64,000 nucleotides of DNA, taken from contig NZCE01000003.1 of NCBI GenBank assembly GCA_002688185.1, positions 1-64,000 on the forward strand, written 5' to 3'. A program made the translations under genes and the position numbers. Positions 34,523-43,031 of this stretch are shown piece by piece. Numbering within the stretch: position 1 is the stretch's first letter; every line of letters begins with the position of its first letter. Under the pieces are notes generated by a model. It did no database searches. It was not told the origin of the DNA and was given only the letters and a program-made list of their open reading frames with translations. The DNA is from Spirochaetales bacterium (GTDB taxonomy: Bacteria; Spirochaetota; Spirochaetia; ARS1246).

Positions 34523-35251
34523 TTAATTTACGAGTTGCGTGGTATACACCTGAGATATATAGCTGCTCTCAAATGTTTCAAGGTCTTTTATCCAGCCCAA
34601 AAACTTCTCCGCCTCGCCTTCACTTTCGTACGGTCCCACGCGGATGCGAAAAAAGGTATCATCTGCGACATCTCGCGAGATGATCCGGGTATTCCATCCA
34701 CGCTCCGCCAAAAAGCCCTGGGTATTTTCTGCACGTGATCTACTCTTAAACGAGCCTGCTTGAATCCAGTATTGGGTAACATGTACGGTTTTTGGTGTAA
34801 GAGGCGCGGCCTTTGGCACAACTTTTACAACTAGGGGCTCCTGCCGTTGAGTTTGTACGGCCACCGTTGGTGAGGTTCTCACCGGCCTATCCTCAACGAC
34901 AACTGCCACTTTGACGCTGTCTTCTGTATCTTCTTTTTGCGCCACCGGTGTTGGGTCGGCAAGGCCCTCGTCGGTCTTGGCATCTTCGTTCTCCCCATAG
35001 ACAAGGAGAAGATCCCCGGATTCCTCGGTTTCTATTTCTGCAGGCGAAATCCCGGGCACTTCAGTACTCTCCCTCACCCACTCGATTGGATCAAGCTGAT
35101 CAACGGCACTATCTGGACGGCGCGCGAGGCGTGATATACCATCATCTCCGCCCTCCTCGGGTGGCAGAAGCCAGATAAAGCCAACTACAACGACCACAAG
35201 GAAAAAAAGTGTGACTGAAAATATTATCCATAGAACTTTCTGATGTTCCAT
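34523..35251 (-). CDS. SPOR-domain membrane protein
   Basis: A 242-residue protein with one N-terminal membrane span (about 10-30), a long acidic, Pro/Thr-rich periplasmic linker (about 35-165) and a C-terminal SPOR domain (about 168-240: YWIQAGSFKSRSRAEN, RIRVGPYESEGEAEKFL). SPOR domains bind denuded peptidoglycan at division sites, so a role in cell division or wall shaping is likely. ATG at 35251; the preceding codon TTG would also read. It begins five bases after coaE and ends one base from the convergent flavoprotein gene. Confidence 0.88.
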   Translation of the reverse strand: MEHQKVLWIIFSVTLFFLVVVVVGFIWLLPPEEGGDDGISRLARRPDSAVDQLDPIEWVRESTEVPGISPAEIETEESGDLLLVYGENEDAKTDEGLADPTPVAQKEDTEDSVKVAVVVEDRPVRTSPTVAVQTQRQEPLVVKVVPKAAPLTPKTVHVTQYWIQAGSFKSRSRAENTQGFLAERGWNTRIISRDVADDTFFRIRVGPYESEGEAEKFLGWIKDLETFESSYISQVYTTQLVN

Positions 35252-35256
35252 CAATG

Positions 35257-35862
35257 CTACCGCCCTGAAATTCCATAAAGATCTAGTATACGAGAAACCC
35301 GCCCGGCTAACCGCTTTTTGCCGCGACCGTTTCGCACAGTATATATATCGACAGGTATCCCGCTTTTTTTTAGAGAATGTCCGTGTATATCTGCTGATGG
35401 CTGGAATTTCATTCTGCTGATGACATGCAAAACACCCCGACTATCTCTCCTCAACCCTCTGAGTATCCGGGTTATCAACGGCGCTTTTACTATTAGTACA
35501 ATGTCGCAGAGTGTGTGCAAACCCATCCGAAAAAGCACGGCCGCGTTTATTACTACATTTTGATCAGACAGGCTTTTAATGTGCTGTGCCGTTTCCGAAA
35601 CCATCCATGGATGCACTATTCCTTCGAGCATTCTAAGGTCTTTCGTCCCCGAGAACACTATCGAGCCGAGCTTTGAACGATCGATATTTCCGTCCGGAGC
35701 TTTTACTGAGAGACCAAACGCCGCAACTATTGCATCTTTTTTTTCATCTAGTGCTCTGTGTCCAACGCCGTCTTCATCAATTTCAACAAACCCAAGGCCC
35801 TCGAGGATTCTCGACGCTGCATCTTTTCCGGCACAATACTTACCGGTAATGCCGGCGACCAT
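35257..35862 (-). CDS. coaE: Dephospho-CoA kinase
   Basis: A 201-residue kinase that phosphorylates the 3'-OH of dephospho-CoA, the last step of CoA synthesis. The P-loop is GKYCAGKD rather than the common GGIGSGKS, a form known to me from spirochaetes. Other marks: VEIDEDGVGHRAL (the DADxxxH-like acid/histidine region) and EGIVHPWM. It lies in a directon with FliS, FlgN-like and SPOR genes with gaps of five to seven bases, probably for expression rather than function. Confidence 0.85.
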   Translation of the reverse strand: MVAGITGKYCAGKDAASRILEGLGFVEIDEDGVGHRALDEKKDAIVAAFGLSVKAPDGNIDRSKLGSIVFSGTKDLRMLEGIVHPWMVSETAQHIKSLSDQNVVINAAVLFRMGLHTLCDIVLIVKAPLITRILRGLRRDSRGVLHVISRMKFQPSADIHGHSLKKSGIPVDIYTVRNGRGKKRLAGRVSRILDLYGISGR

Positions 35863-35868
35863 TTATAC

Positions 35869-36330
35869 TCAGGCCGTCGTGTCTATCAGCGTAGGGACGG
35901 GTGGAGGAGTCATCACTGTCGTCAATTTGCGGGTAGCACGAATATCGCTGATTTTCCTTCTTACGTGTCCCATTTTTTTCCGCAGCAGATTCTGATTTCT
36001 TTTGTTTCTCTCTAGAACCTGCTCTTTGAGGTGATCGAGGGATTTTTGTATCGCCGGTATTTCCGCCTCTCGGGCCGGATATGCGGCTCGATACATGTCC
36101 TGTAACGGATCTATTACTTTTTGAAAGGCATATATTTCATTGACTATTAACTTCTCGAGCTCCACGTGAGCTTGAAGTTTTTCGGTGTCTTCATTTTCTA
36201 TGTCGGACCCTTGACGTTCCAACACGTCCAAATACGAGCGAAACTTTTCCCGCTGAATCGTTAGATGTTTTCTTAATCGTTTGAGTATCGCGACTCGTTC
36301 TGCTAATTCAGTTTCCTGTAGTACCGGCAC
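35869..36330 (-). CDS. FlgN-like flagellar export chaperone
   Basis: A 153-residue, almost all-helical protein with long amphipathic helices (ELAERVAILKRLRKHLTIQR, LQAHVELEKLIVNEIYAFQK) and a C-terminal Pro/Thr tail. Size, helical pattern and its place 12 bases after fliS suggest FlgN, the chaperone of hook-associated proteins FlgK and FlgL. The sequence family is too diverged to call by motif alone. Confidence 0.6.
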   Translation of the reverse strand: MPVLQETELAERVAILKRLRKHLTIQREKFRSYLDVLERQGSDIENEDTEKLQAHVELEKLIVNEIYAFQKVIDPLQDMYRAAYPAREAEIPAIQKSLDHLKEQVLERNKRNQNLLRKKMGHVRRKISDIRATRKLTTVMTPPPVPTLIDTTA

Positions 36331-36342
36331 GGCTGCCTCCCA

Positions 36343-36771
36343 CTATCCTGCAATATTCACACCGGGTTTGGGTGAGTCGTCTCCCGGTGGAGACGTTCCT
36401 GAAATTTGATCCCATGCGGTGCGGAGCTCCGTGAGCATTTTCCGTATCTCCCGCAAGGGCTCCGGATCTTTTTTGATATTCGCATCTACAAGCTGCTGGT
36501 TGAAATACATGTAGAGACTAAATAGTCCCTGCGCGATTTCGCCTCCCTTTTCAAAATCAAGGGAAACCATAAGCTCTGTAACGAGATCCTGCGCTCTAAT
36601 GAGGGCATTGCTGATGGTATCCAAGGCGGAAGTCTCTCCCTCCATGCCGCCGATAGCCGCATCAACCTGTCTGATTGCCTCATCATAGAGCATGACAATC
36701 AACTTGCCTTGGCCCGCAGTCTTAATCTGCGTTTCACGATAGGCTTTGTACGGATTCATACTGCTAGCCAT
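36343..36771 (-). CDS. fliS: Flagellin export chaperone FliS
   Basis: A 142-residue helical protein. The N-terminal NPYKAYRETQIKTA and LIVMLYDEAIRQVDAA segments are typical FliS, as is YMYFNQQLVDANIKKD in the second half. It binds the flagellin C-terminus and prevents early polymerisation. The ATG at 36759 (MNPYK) is as good a start as the one given. It lies 51 bases after the deacetylase gene and just before the FlgN-like gene. Confidence 0.9.
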   Translation of the reverse strand: MASSMNPYKAYRETQIKTAGQGKLIVMLYDEAIRQVDAAIGGMEGETSALDTISNALIRAQDLVTELMVSLDFEKGGEIAQGLFSLYMYFNQQLVDANIKKDPEPLREIRKMLTELRTAWDQISGTSPPGDDSPKPGVNIAG

Positions 36772-36822
36772 TATTTATCTTATCGACCTGCCTTAGTGTG
36801 GAGTTGAGGGCACGCTGTCAGA

Positions 36823-39096
36823 TTACCGAGCATGGTCCATGAGTACGGATACCGGCACGATAGAATACCCAAGGCGTATCAAGCCGTTTATGAGCACGTC
36901 AAGCTTGTGAAAAAGATAGTCTTCCCGTCCGGGCTCTGTTCTGCCGATCCGAATTGGTATAATAGACCCTGGTTTCTTCAGTTTCAATATCCGTTCAATC
37001 AAAGCTGTTGATGGCATGTAAAACGTTTTGAGAGTTGGATCTCTCGGGGACACCCAATCAAGGGGATCGATATCTCGGCCTATGTAGCTATAATTCATGT
37101 CTCTCGCGGCGGATATGATATCGGAGTTGGTAAAATAATACGGCGCGTGCCACATGAGCGAGAGCTCTTTGCCGGATACGGTGTAGTAATCATCCTCATT
37201 CCTGGCAAGGCCCTGCTTAATAAACTCCCGGTCAATTTTGAAGCTGGCGTCGGTCATGTTGAAGTAGGTAAAAAAGAGGGAACCTACCTCGTGCCCGGAG
37301 TCCGCAATTTCCTTAACTGCGCCCGGATGCCTGCGAATAAACTCTCCGTTGATAAAAAATGTGCATCGTACCCGGTATTCCTTAAGGGCGTTGAGAATAA
37401 TGGTGAGGCCCTCGACCGAATCAATGGCGTTAAAGACGAGGGCAATTTCACGACGCCGAATCCTCGAGCCATGGGTAAAATTCCTGAAATCTATCAGCTC
37501 TTCCGCCGCCGGAAAATCTTCATACGTTCTACTCGGTGCTTCAAACAAGGCGCTGGTACCGTACCCTATCGTTTTTCGCACCATAATCATATTTCGATAC
37601 CTGCCGCTTATAATTGGCTCCAGATATACTCGATATGACGAGGAGGCAACGTTCGCCTCGCCCACCTGAAAATCGCTGACCGGCGTTAATCCCCGGTCAC
37701 GAGCAAACCGAAACACTTTATCGGCCGCCGACAGCAGCACTTCAGAATCCTCATCCGTGAATCCGTAGTCTTCCACCTGTGAAAGGCAGATTACCCGCGA
37801 CGTCTCCTCCCGTAGGTCAACCAACTCGGTATAGCTGGCACCGGAAATAATCAAGGCCCTGTCATCCCGCCACAACACAAAAAGAGGTCCGGGATGATCA
37901 TATATACCGATGTCCTGCCATGAATCATAGGAGCGCAGCACAACGCCCGAGCTTTTTACCACTGCCAAGGTATCGCTATTCGGACTTAATGCTATATCAA
38001 TTACCCCGTCCTCCGAGCTTTCTCTAAAAGTATGTGCGTCTGAAGGCACCGACAGATCCAAGGTAAACACGGTTGTTTTTTGTTCGCCGCGCTCGATACT
38101 CCCGGTGAGAATGGCAATGATATCTCGTTCAGACCACAGTACTTTTTTTATAACCGTATTCCTGGGCAAAAAAAGGTACGGTAAAGACTGCACATCCCCG
38201 GTGGACAGATAATCGTCGGTCTGCAGGAAAAACAGAAAGATATTCCGGCTCCCTTTGCTGAGGATGATTTTAGCACCGTCCGGAGAGATCCAAAACTCAT
38301 CAAAATTGTGATCAAACTCAAACGGTATTTTCCCAACCACCGTACCGATATTCATGAGTTTGGAATACAGAGATCTGGTAAACAGTTCTTCGCTTCTGAT
38401 TCGGTACACCAATGCGTTTTTTATATAGAATATGCTGCCGTCCTTTCCCCAGCGGATATTTGCCATTGTGCCTGGACCGATCGCCCTAAACTCCTCATTT
38501 ACGATCCGCTCATCGATGAGCTGATCCAGCGAGAAGTAATAGAGCACACCCTTCTTTGCATAGACAAAAAATTTGGAACGTGGCGACCATCTGGCCGCGT
38601 GGGCCGAGATTGAGAACTCGAGATCGGCACTTACGGTAGCCTCATCACCCGATTCAGTGGTATAGAGGAGCAGGTCCGCCATCCCTTCGCGAGTTTTAGC
38701 CATGATGAGAAGGTAGCGGCCGTCAGGTGATGAGCTGGGCACATTTAATTTGCCCGAAGAAATTTCGGCCCCATTAACAAAAGAGGGAAATCTGGTTACC
38801 GGGGAAAAGCGCTGCATCTCATCATCGGATCTAAAAACGCCGTATCTGTTTATTATCTGCAGATTATTTGCATCGCCGGTCAACATGGCAACCTCAGGGA
38901 AAAACGATAGCTGGGTAAGCGCTCTTGTCGACACGTCCGACAAAAACGCGGTGTCATAGCTGCCGTTTCCCGGCGCCACTGTTCTGGCTTTAAAAAGGAG
39001 CGAGCTGTCATCGGCAAGATCCAGGCTTGAGAATGTGGTCTCGCCAAATGCGAGTTGCGCACCAAGGACCAAAATGATGAAAAATAGACTTCTCAT
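36823..39096 (-). CDS. Exported beta-propeller/NodB polysaccharide deacetylase fusion
   Basis: A 757-residue protein. After a signal peptide (MRSLFFIILVLGAQLAFG), about 500 residues form a TolB/WD40-like beta-propeller (repeated blades such as SSPDGRYLLIMAK, WISPDGAKIILSK, ALSPNSDTLAVVK). The last 220 residues are a NodB-type carbohydrate esterase fold: IALVFNAID (the usual first Asp-Asp replaced by Asn-Ala-Ile-Asp), CTFFINGEFIRRHP, GHEVGSLFFTYFNM and WHAPYYFTNSDII. The normal HxxxH zinc site is altered (SLFFTY), so catalytic activity is doubtful. It would act in the periplasm on peptidoglycan or a surface glycan. The ATG at 39096 opens the signal peptide; longer starts overlap the zinc-ribbon gene. 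Confidence 0.82.
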   Translation of the reverse strand: MRSLFFIILVLGAQLAFGETTFSSLDLADDSSLLFKARTVAPGNGSYDTAFLSDVSTRALTQLSFFPEVAMLTGDANNLQIINRYGVFRSDDEMQRFSPVTRFPSFVNGAEISSGKLNVPSSSPDGRYLLIMAKTREGMADLLLYTTESGDEATVSADLEFSISAHAARWSPRSKFFVYAKKGVLYYFSLDQLIDERIVNEEFRAIGPGTMANIRWGKDGSIFYIKNALVYRIRSEELFTRSLYSKLMNIGTVVGKIPFEFDHNFDEFWISPDGAKIILSKGSRNIFLFFLQTDDYLSTGDVQSLPYLFLPRNTVIKKVLWSERDIIAILTGSIERGEQKTTVFTLDLSVPSDAHTFRESSEDGVIDIALSPNSDTLAVVKSSGVVLRSYDSWQDIGIYDHPGPLFVLWRDDRALIISGASYTELVDLREETSRVICLSQVEDYGFTDEDSEVLLSAADKVFRFARDRGLTPVSDFQVGEANVASSSYRVYLEPIISGRYRNMIMVRKTIGYGTSALFEAPSRTYEDFPAAEELIDFRNFTHGSRIRRREIALVFNAIDSVEGLTIILNALKEYRVRCTFFINGEFIRRHPGAVKEIADSGHEVGSLFFTYFNMTDASFKIDREFIKQGLARNEDDYYTVSGKELSLMWHAPYYFTNSDIISAARDMNYSYIGRDIDPLDWVSPRDPTLKTFYMPSTALIERILKLKKPGSIIPIRIGRTEPGREDYLFHKLDVLINGLIRLGYSIVPVSVLMDHAR

Positions 39097-39152
39097 GGCT
39101 TTTCTCTTAGAATTCTCGGCAGGCACGCCACAGATATTCATCAAAAGATTTA

Positions 39153-39368
39153 TCAAGAAACCTTTGCCTGAAGAAAGCTTTCAATCTCACTCTCGAGATC
39201 GATAAGTGAAGACTCCGCCTGCTTGATTCGATCTAAAATGTTTTGTGCAAACAGGGTGCTGGTTTTTTTTGATGGCGTGTCACGGCTCGCCGAACCGCAG
39301 TAGGGGCAGTAAAAGAAGTCCCTACGAAGTGCCCGGCCGCAGAAACAACAATATAAATTTTCTTCCAT
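39153..39368 (-). CDS. Small double-CxxC zinc-ribbon protein
   Basis: A 71-residue protein with CCFC and CPYC about 14 residues apart, a zinc ribbon, and then a helical tail (LFAQNILDRIKQAESSLIDL). Zinc ribbons of this kind bind nucleic acid or partner proteins. Function unknown. It is 56 bases before the deacetylase gene and 76 bases after phoH on the same strand. Confidence 0.65.
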   Translation of the reverse strand: MEENLYCCFCGRALRRDFFYCPYCGSASRDTPSKKTSTLFAQNILDRIKQAESSLIDLESEIESFLQAKVS

Positions 39369-39444
39369 TTCCCCATTATAAGGGCAGATTTCACTGCGAG
39401 CAACCAAAATTTATGAGCTTTCTATACGAGGATAGAGCGTTTCA

Positions 39445-40746
39445 CTAGAGCAACTCGGCGGCCAGTTCCGCAAGAAGACTCCGCTCGGATTTTTCTAAGG
39501 TTATGTGGCCGTAAAGCAGCTGAGATTTGAAAATCTCCACCAAATATGAAAGCCCGTTTGAATTGGAGTCCAGGTACGGGCTATCTATCTGGTATGGATC
39601 ACCGGTCAAAACCACTTTGGTGCCTTCCCCTGCACGAGACACGATGGTCTTTATCTCATGGGGAGACAAATTTTGGGCCTCATCGATGATGATATATTGG
39701 CTGGGCAGTGACCTTCCACGAATATAGGTAAGGGCCTCTATCTCGATGAGATTGTTGGTCAATAGGGAATCGACACTCTTTACCTTATCTCGTTTATAAA
39801 CCGACAAAATAAGCTCGAGATTGTCAAAAAGAGGCTGCATCCAATGGGCAAGCTTCTCTTCCTTCCCGCCGGGTAAATATCCGATATCCTTGCCAAACGG
39901 CACAACAGGCCTGGTTACTAAAACTCTACTATAAGCCTTGTCCTCGAGTACTTTTTTGAGACCTGATGCTATAGCCAGAAGTGTCTTGCCCGTGCCGGCT
40001 TTACCGACCATGGTAACGAGGGATATGGAATCATCGAGCAGCAGCTCAAAAGCTGCTCGCTGGTGAATGTTTAAGGGCTGAATGCCGCTTATGGAAGGCA
40101 TTTCCTCATCCAGAAGCACGAGCTCGGCTGATTCGACGGCATATTTCGCAAGAATCGGCTCCGATGCGCCTGCAACATCCAGCTCGACAAACTCATTAGG
40201 GTGCAGGCCGTCTTTCCACGGGATAGCGCCGCTGCGCCGGAGCTCATCCAAGCTGTCCCACGATATATTTGCCCTCCTGAGCCCTGAGTAAAGGTCTTGG
40301 ATATTCACCTTTTGTTTCTCGTAGTCCACGGCCTTGAGTCCCAGGGCCGCCGCCTTTACCCGCGCGTTGATATCCTTAGAGACAAAAAAGACCGCCCGCC
40401 CCTCCTGCTGTAGTGCTATTGCCGTAAGCAAAATGCGGTTATCAGGCTTCTCCATATCGAGCTCTTGAGGTATCTTCCCGGGTTGCATATTCGTGATTCT
40501 CAATACCGAATTGTTCTCAAGCTTGACTCCCTCGGACACGACTCCACTCGAGACTATGCCATCGAGAAATCGTATGGCGTGCCGGGCGTTTCTTCCCCGC
40601 TCGTCGCTATAGGTCTTGAGTTTGTCAAGCTCTTCGAGCACCCAGAGCGGGATCACTATCTCGCTGTCGCGAAAGGAAAGGACCGCATCGGGTTTATGTA
40701 TAAACACGTTTGTATCAATAACAAAGGTCTTGGGAAGCACGGGCAT
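39445..40746 (-). CDS. PhoH-family ATPase with N-terminal PIN nuclease domain
   Basis: A 433-residue fusion. Residues 1-150 are a PIN domain (FVIDTNVFIHKPDAV, with later acidic residues LDMEKPDNRIL and SKDINARVKA); residues 225-433 are a PhoH RecA-like ATPase with Walker A GKAGTGKT and Walker B YIIIDEAQNLSP. PIN-PhoH proteins (PhoH2/YlaK-like) are thought to unwind and cut RNA. The start follows the lipoprotein gene's stop by one base. Confidence 0.92.
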   Translation of the reverse strand: MPVLPKTFVIDTNVFIHKPDAVLSFRDSEIVIPLWVLEELDKLKTYSDERGRNARHAIRFLDGIVSSGVVSEGVKLENNSVLRITNMQPGKIPQELDMEKPDNRILLTAIALQQEGRAVFFVSKDINARVKAAALGLKAVDYEKQKVNIQDLYSGLRRANISWDSLDELRRSGAIPWKDGLHPNEFVELDVAGASEPILAKYAVESAELVLLDEEMPSISGIQPLNIHQRAAFELLLDDSISLVTMVGKAGTGKTLLAIASGLKKVLEDKAYSRVLVTRPVVPFGKDIGYLPGGKEEKLAHWMQPLFDNLELILSVYKRDKVKSVDSLLTNNLIEIEALTYIRGRSLPSQYIIIDEAQNLSPHEIKTIVSRAGEGTKVVLTGDPYQIDSPYLDSNSNGLSYLVEIFKSQLLYGHITLEKSERSLLAELAAELL

Positions 40747-40747
40747 G

Positions 40748-41194
40748 CTAGTTGATCTGCAGACTCTTTAGGCTTTTGTACAACGACTCGCGGTGGAGTG
40801 AAAACAATGTATGCTCTCCTGCGGCCTCTACAATCAATACCTTGTCACGATACGGCACGAACGCGGTTAAATAAATATAGTCCTGCTCACCATACGGAAC
40901 TCCCCATTCGATGATCCACCCGGTGAGCTCTCCTACCTTAAACTGCTCGCTGTGGTCCAGGGGCTGATATCCTTTCTTAAGCAGCTGATGAATCAATGCC
41001 TCTTGCCAGAACTCCGCGCTTTGGATCAGCAGCGCGTCTTCAGTCCTGACTCTCATCTGCACGCCCTCCGGGCTGATCGCCCGGTAAATGTTGCCTTGCC
41101 GTTCGATGGCAAATCCGGAAGGATCGTCGATTTGAAACGTCGCACAGGCACAGAGCATGAATAAAATAGCTACGCTGATTAATGCAAGTTTCAA
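40748..41194 (-). CDS. Lipoprotein with the C-terminal domain of the neighbouring DUF4349 protein
   Basis: A 148-residue lipoprotein (signal MKLALISVAILFML ends at CAC). The mature part aligns with residues 270-391 of the larger lipoprotein at 41784: compare IYRAISPEGVQMRVRT with YYRAENAVGVRLRVGT, EFWQEALIHQLL with DFWRSALLYHLS, and the closing SLYKSLKSLQ with TVIAALETLE. The start is TTG at 41194, which overlaps the stop of the gene upstream (TTGA) and has GGAGG seven bases before it. It thus looks like the second half of a split copy of the fused protein. Function unknown. Confidence 0.72.
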   Translation of the reverse strand: MKLALISVAILFMLCACATFQIDDPSGFAIERQGNIYRAISPEGVQMRVRTEDALLIQSAEFWQEALIHQLLKKGYQPLDHSEQFKVGELTGWIIEWGVPYGEQDYIYLTAFVPYRDKVLIVEAAGEHTLFSLHRESLYKSLKSLQIN

Positions 41195-41787
41195 TATCCC
41201 TCCTCCATAAATTGAAAGAAGTCCAGGGTATTCAACCATCGGAAGGAGGAGTATACATTCTCGTGTATCGTCGGCGCAAGAAAGCTCAAGTTTACCTGTA
41301 TGAATGCGTATCTCCGATTTACGTTGGCCAGATTGAGCTGGCCCTTCAGCGAATCGAGCTCCGCAAGGAGCAGTGAGACCTCCTTTTCAATCGCCAAAGT
41401 GCCGTCGACATCCGTTTTGTCAAGGAATTCTAGGTTCCGGCTTAGAATCTCCTCTCTTGCCTGTATTCCGGAGCGTAGGTTCAGTATCTGTTGGCGTACG
41501 TCTTGGGCGTTGACCGTGTAGCCGTAGAGCTCCTCGCTTATGTCTGTAACATGCTGTCTCAAGTCTTCCATCCTTGCAACCGGACAACGTACTGTAAGTC
41601 GCTCCGAGCCCTTGTAGAGGAAATAACCTCCGGCCCCATCAACCCATGAAGCAATGTTTTCAGAAGCCGCCTCAGCGTCGGCTACGAGGGCCGATATCGA
41701 AATTGAGTAGCTCATATAATTATCAGTCTGCTGAGCAAAGACGGTCCCTGCCACGAACAAGCCTATAATAAGAATCCGGTTTTTCAT
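41191..41787 (-). CDS. DUF4349-like exported protein (first half of the split copy)
   Basis: A 198-residue exported protein with signal MKNRILIIGLFVAGTVFAQQ. The rest aligns with residues 88-255 of the fused lipoprotein upstream: ENIASWVDGAGGYFLYKGSE against RLIVYVDSIGGYVEWVRE, then the helical hairpin with LLLAELDSLKGQL against LTEEIEGIKNTL. It ends near FRWLNTLDFFQF, equivalent to FSWIADLNPL. GGAG is five bases before the ATG; the start overlaps the upstream stop by four bases, and its own stop overlaps the next gene's TTG start. Confidence 0.75.
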   Translation of the reverse strand: MKNRILIIGLFVAGTVFAQQTDNYMSYSISISALVADAEAASENIASWVDGAGGYFLYKGSERLTVRCPVARMEDLRQHVTDISEELYGYTVNAQDVRQQILNLRSGIQAREEILSRNLEFLDKTDVDGTLAIEKEVSLLLAELDSLKGQLNLANVNRRYAFIQVNLSFLAPTIHENVYSSFRWLNTLDFFQFMEEGY

Positions 41788-42959
41788 GGCAACTCCAACG
41801 TTTCCAATGCTGCGATAACGGTTTGATGATCCGATCGATACGCGTCCTCCGACGGATAGAATACTTCTATGACATAGAGCCATTTTCCCACCGCACGTAC
41901 TCCCACAAGATAGTAGTACGGTTCTCGGTCTTTGCTGATAAAAACCGCACTCTGCAAAACTCCATTTTGGATCTGGAAATCTACTCTCTCGGTATCACGG
42001 TAAAAATCACTGAGATGGTATAGCAGAGCACTTCGCCAAAAATCGGTATCACCTCTCGGTGTGTTGCCAACGGTGCCTACCCGGAGGCGAACACCAACGG
42101 CGTTTTCCGCACGGTAGTATTTCTCGTCTGAAAATACGGCAAACGTATCGCCCGCCTCCAGCCGCACCCTTCCCCTCAGCGTGCCGGTTGACGGAGAAAG
42201 GGGATTGAGGTCGGCAATCCAGGAAAACGGAATATCCACATGGCGAAGGTTAATATCCGACACCCGACTCTCAAGCTCTACGACAATTCTCGAAAAAGCA
42301 ATCCGATTGTCCAGCGCCGTGAGAGTGTTTTTGATACCCTCTATCTCCTCGGTCAGTCGCCGAATCTCCTGCAGGATCTTCAAGCGTTCTTTGACGTCAT
42401 CAGTACGTTCTAGGAGCTGATAAAGTCGTTCTCTAGTAGCGACGGCAATATTCATGCGAGATTCTAGGTCCGCGTAGTACGCTGTTACGTCATACGTTTC
42501 AACCGATTTGCGGTTGACAGTTCCTATGCCGAGCACCCATTCAAACGATTCCTGAAAACTCTCGACGGGCACTCGCATGCTTACCGACCGTTCTCTCACC
42601 CACTCGACATAACCGCCGATTGAATCGACGTATACGATTAGCCGGGCCTTTGTATCCTGGATATCATCCACAGTGAGTGCCGCGTGCCCGGAATACACAC
42701 GTTTTCTCGGCGCCGACTTTTCTTCCGAAACCGCAGTCCCGTCCGCTGCTTCACCTCCGACTGAGGAAAGAGACGCAACCGCGCCGCCAGGCTGGGTTGT
42801 GGAAGCCCTGGTCCTGGTTGCAGTTTCCGGTGCAGACTCCTCGCGCATTTCGATGGCCGCCGTGCCCTCCATTTCTGCATATGGTCTCGATAGGCACCCG
42901 GAGAGAGTCACTGTTAGAATAATGATTATCCCCAAGATAAGATAATTTCGTGTTTGCAT
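41784..42959 (-). CDS. DUF4349-domain lipoprotein with C-terminal extra domain
   Basis: A 391-residue lipoprotein (lipobox TLSGC at about 18-22). After a Thr/Ala/Glu-rich linker (30-85), residues 88-255 are a DUF4349-like domain: a ferredoxin-like part around a long helical hairpin. Residues 270-391 form a second domain that the small lipoprotein at 40748 contains alone. DUF4349 proteins are widespread envelope proteins of unknown function. It begins the three-gene cluster; each gene overlaps the next by four bases. Confidence 0.8.
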   Translation of the reverse strand: MQTRNYLILGIIIILTVTLSGCLSRPYAEMEGTAAIEMREESAPETATRTRASTTQPGGAVASLSSVGGEAADGTAVSEEKSAPRKRVYSGHAALTVDDIQDTKARLIVYVDSIGGYVEWVRERSVSMRVPVESFQESFEWVLGIGTVNRKSVETYDVTAYYADLESRMNIAVATRERLYQLLERTDDVKERLKILQEIRRLTEEIEGIKNTLTALDNRIAFSRIVVELESRVSDINLRHVDIPFSWIADLNPLSPSTGTLRGRVRLEAGDTFAVFSDEKYYRAENAVGVRLRVGTVGNTPRGDTDFWRSALLYHLSDFYRDTERVDFQIQNGVLQSAVFISKDREPYYYLVGVRAVGKWLYVIEVFYPSEDAYRSDHQTVIAALETLELP

Positions 42960-43031
42960 CGAACCACAGGATATCGGTTTGCCGATGATTTATAAACCCA
43001 AGGGATGCATGCAAGAAGAGATTCTCCTGCG

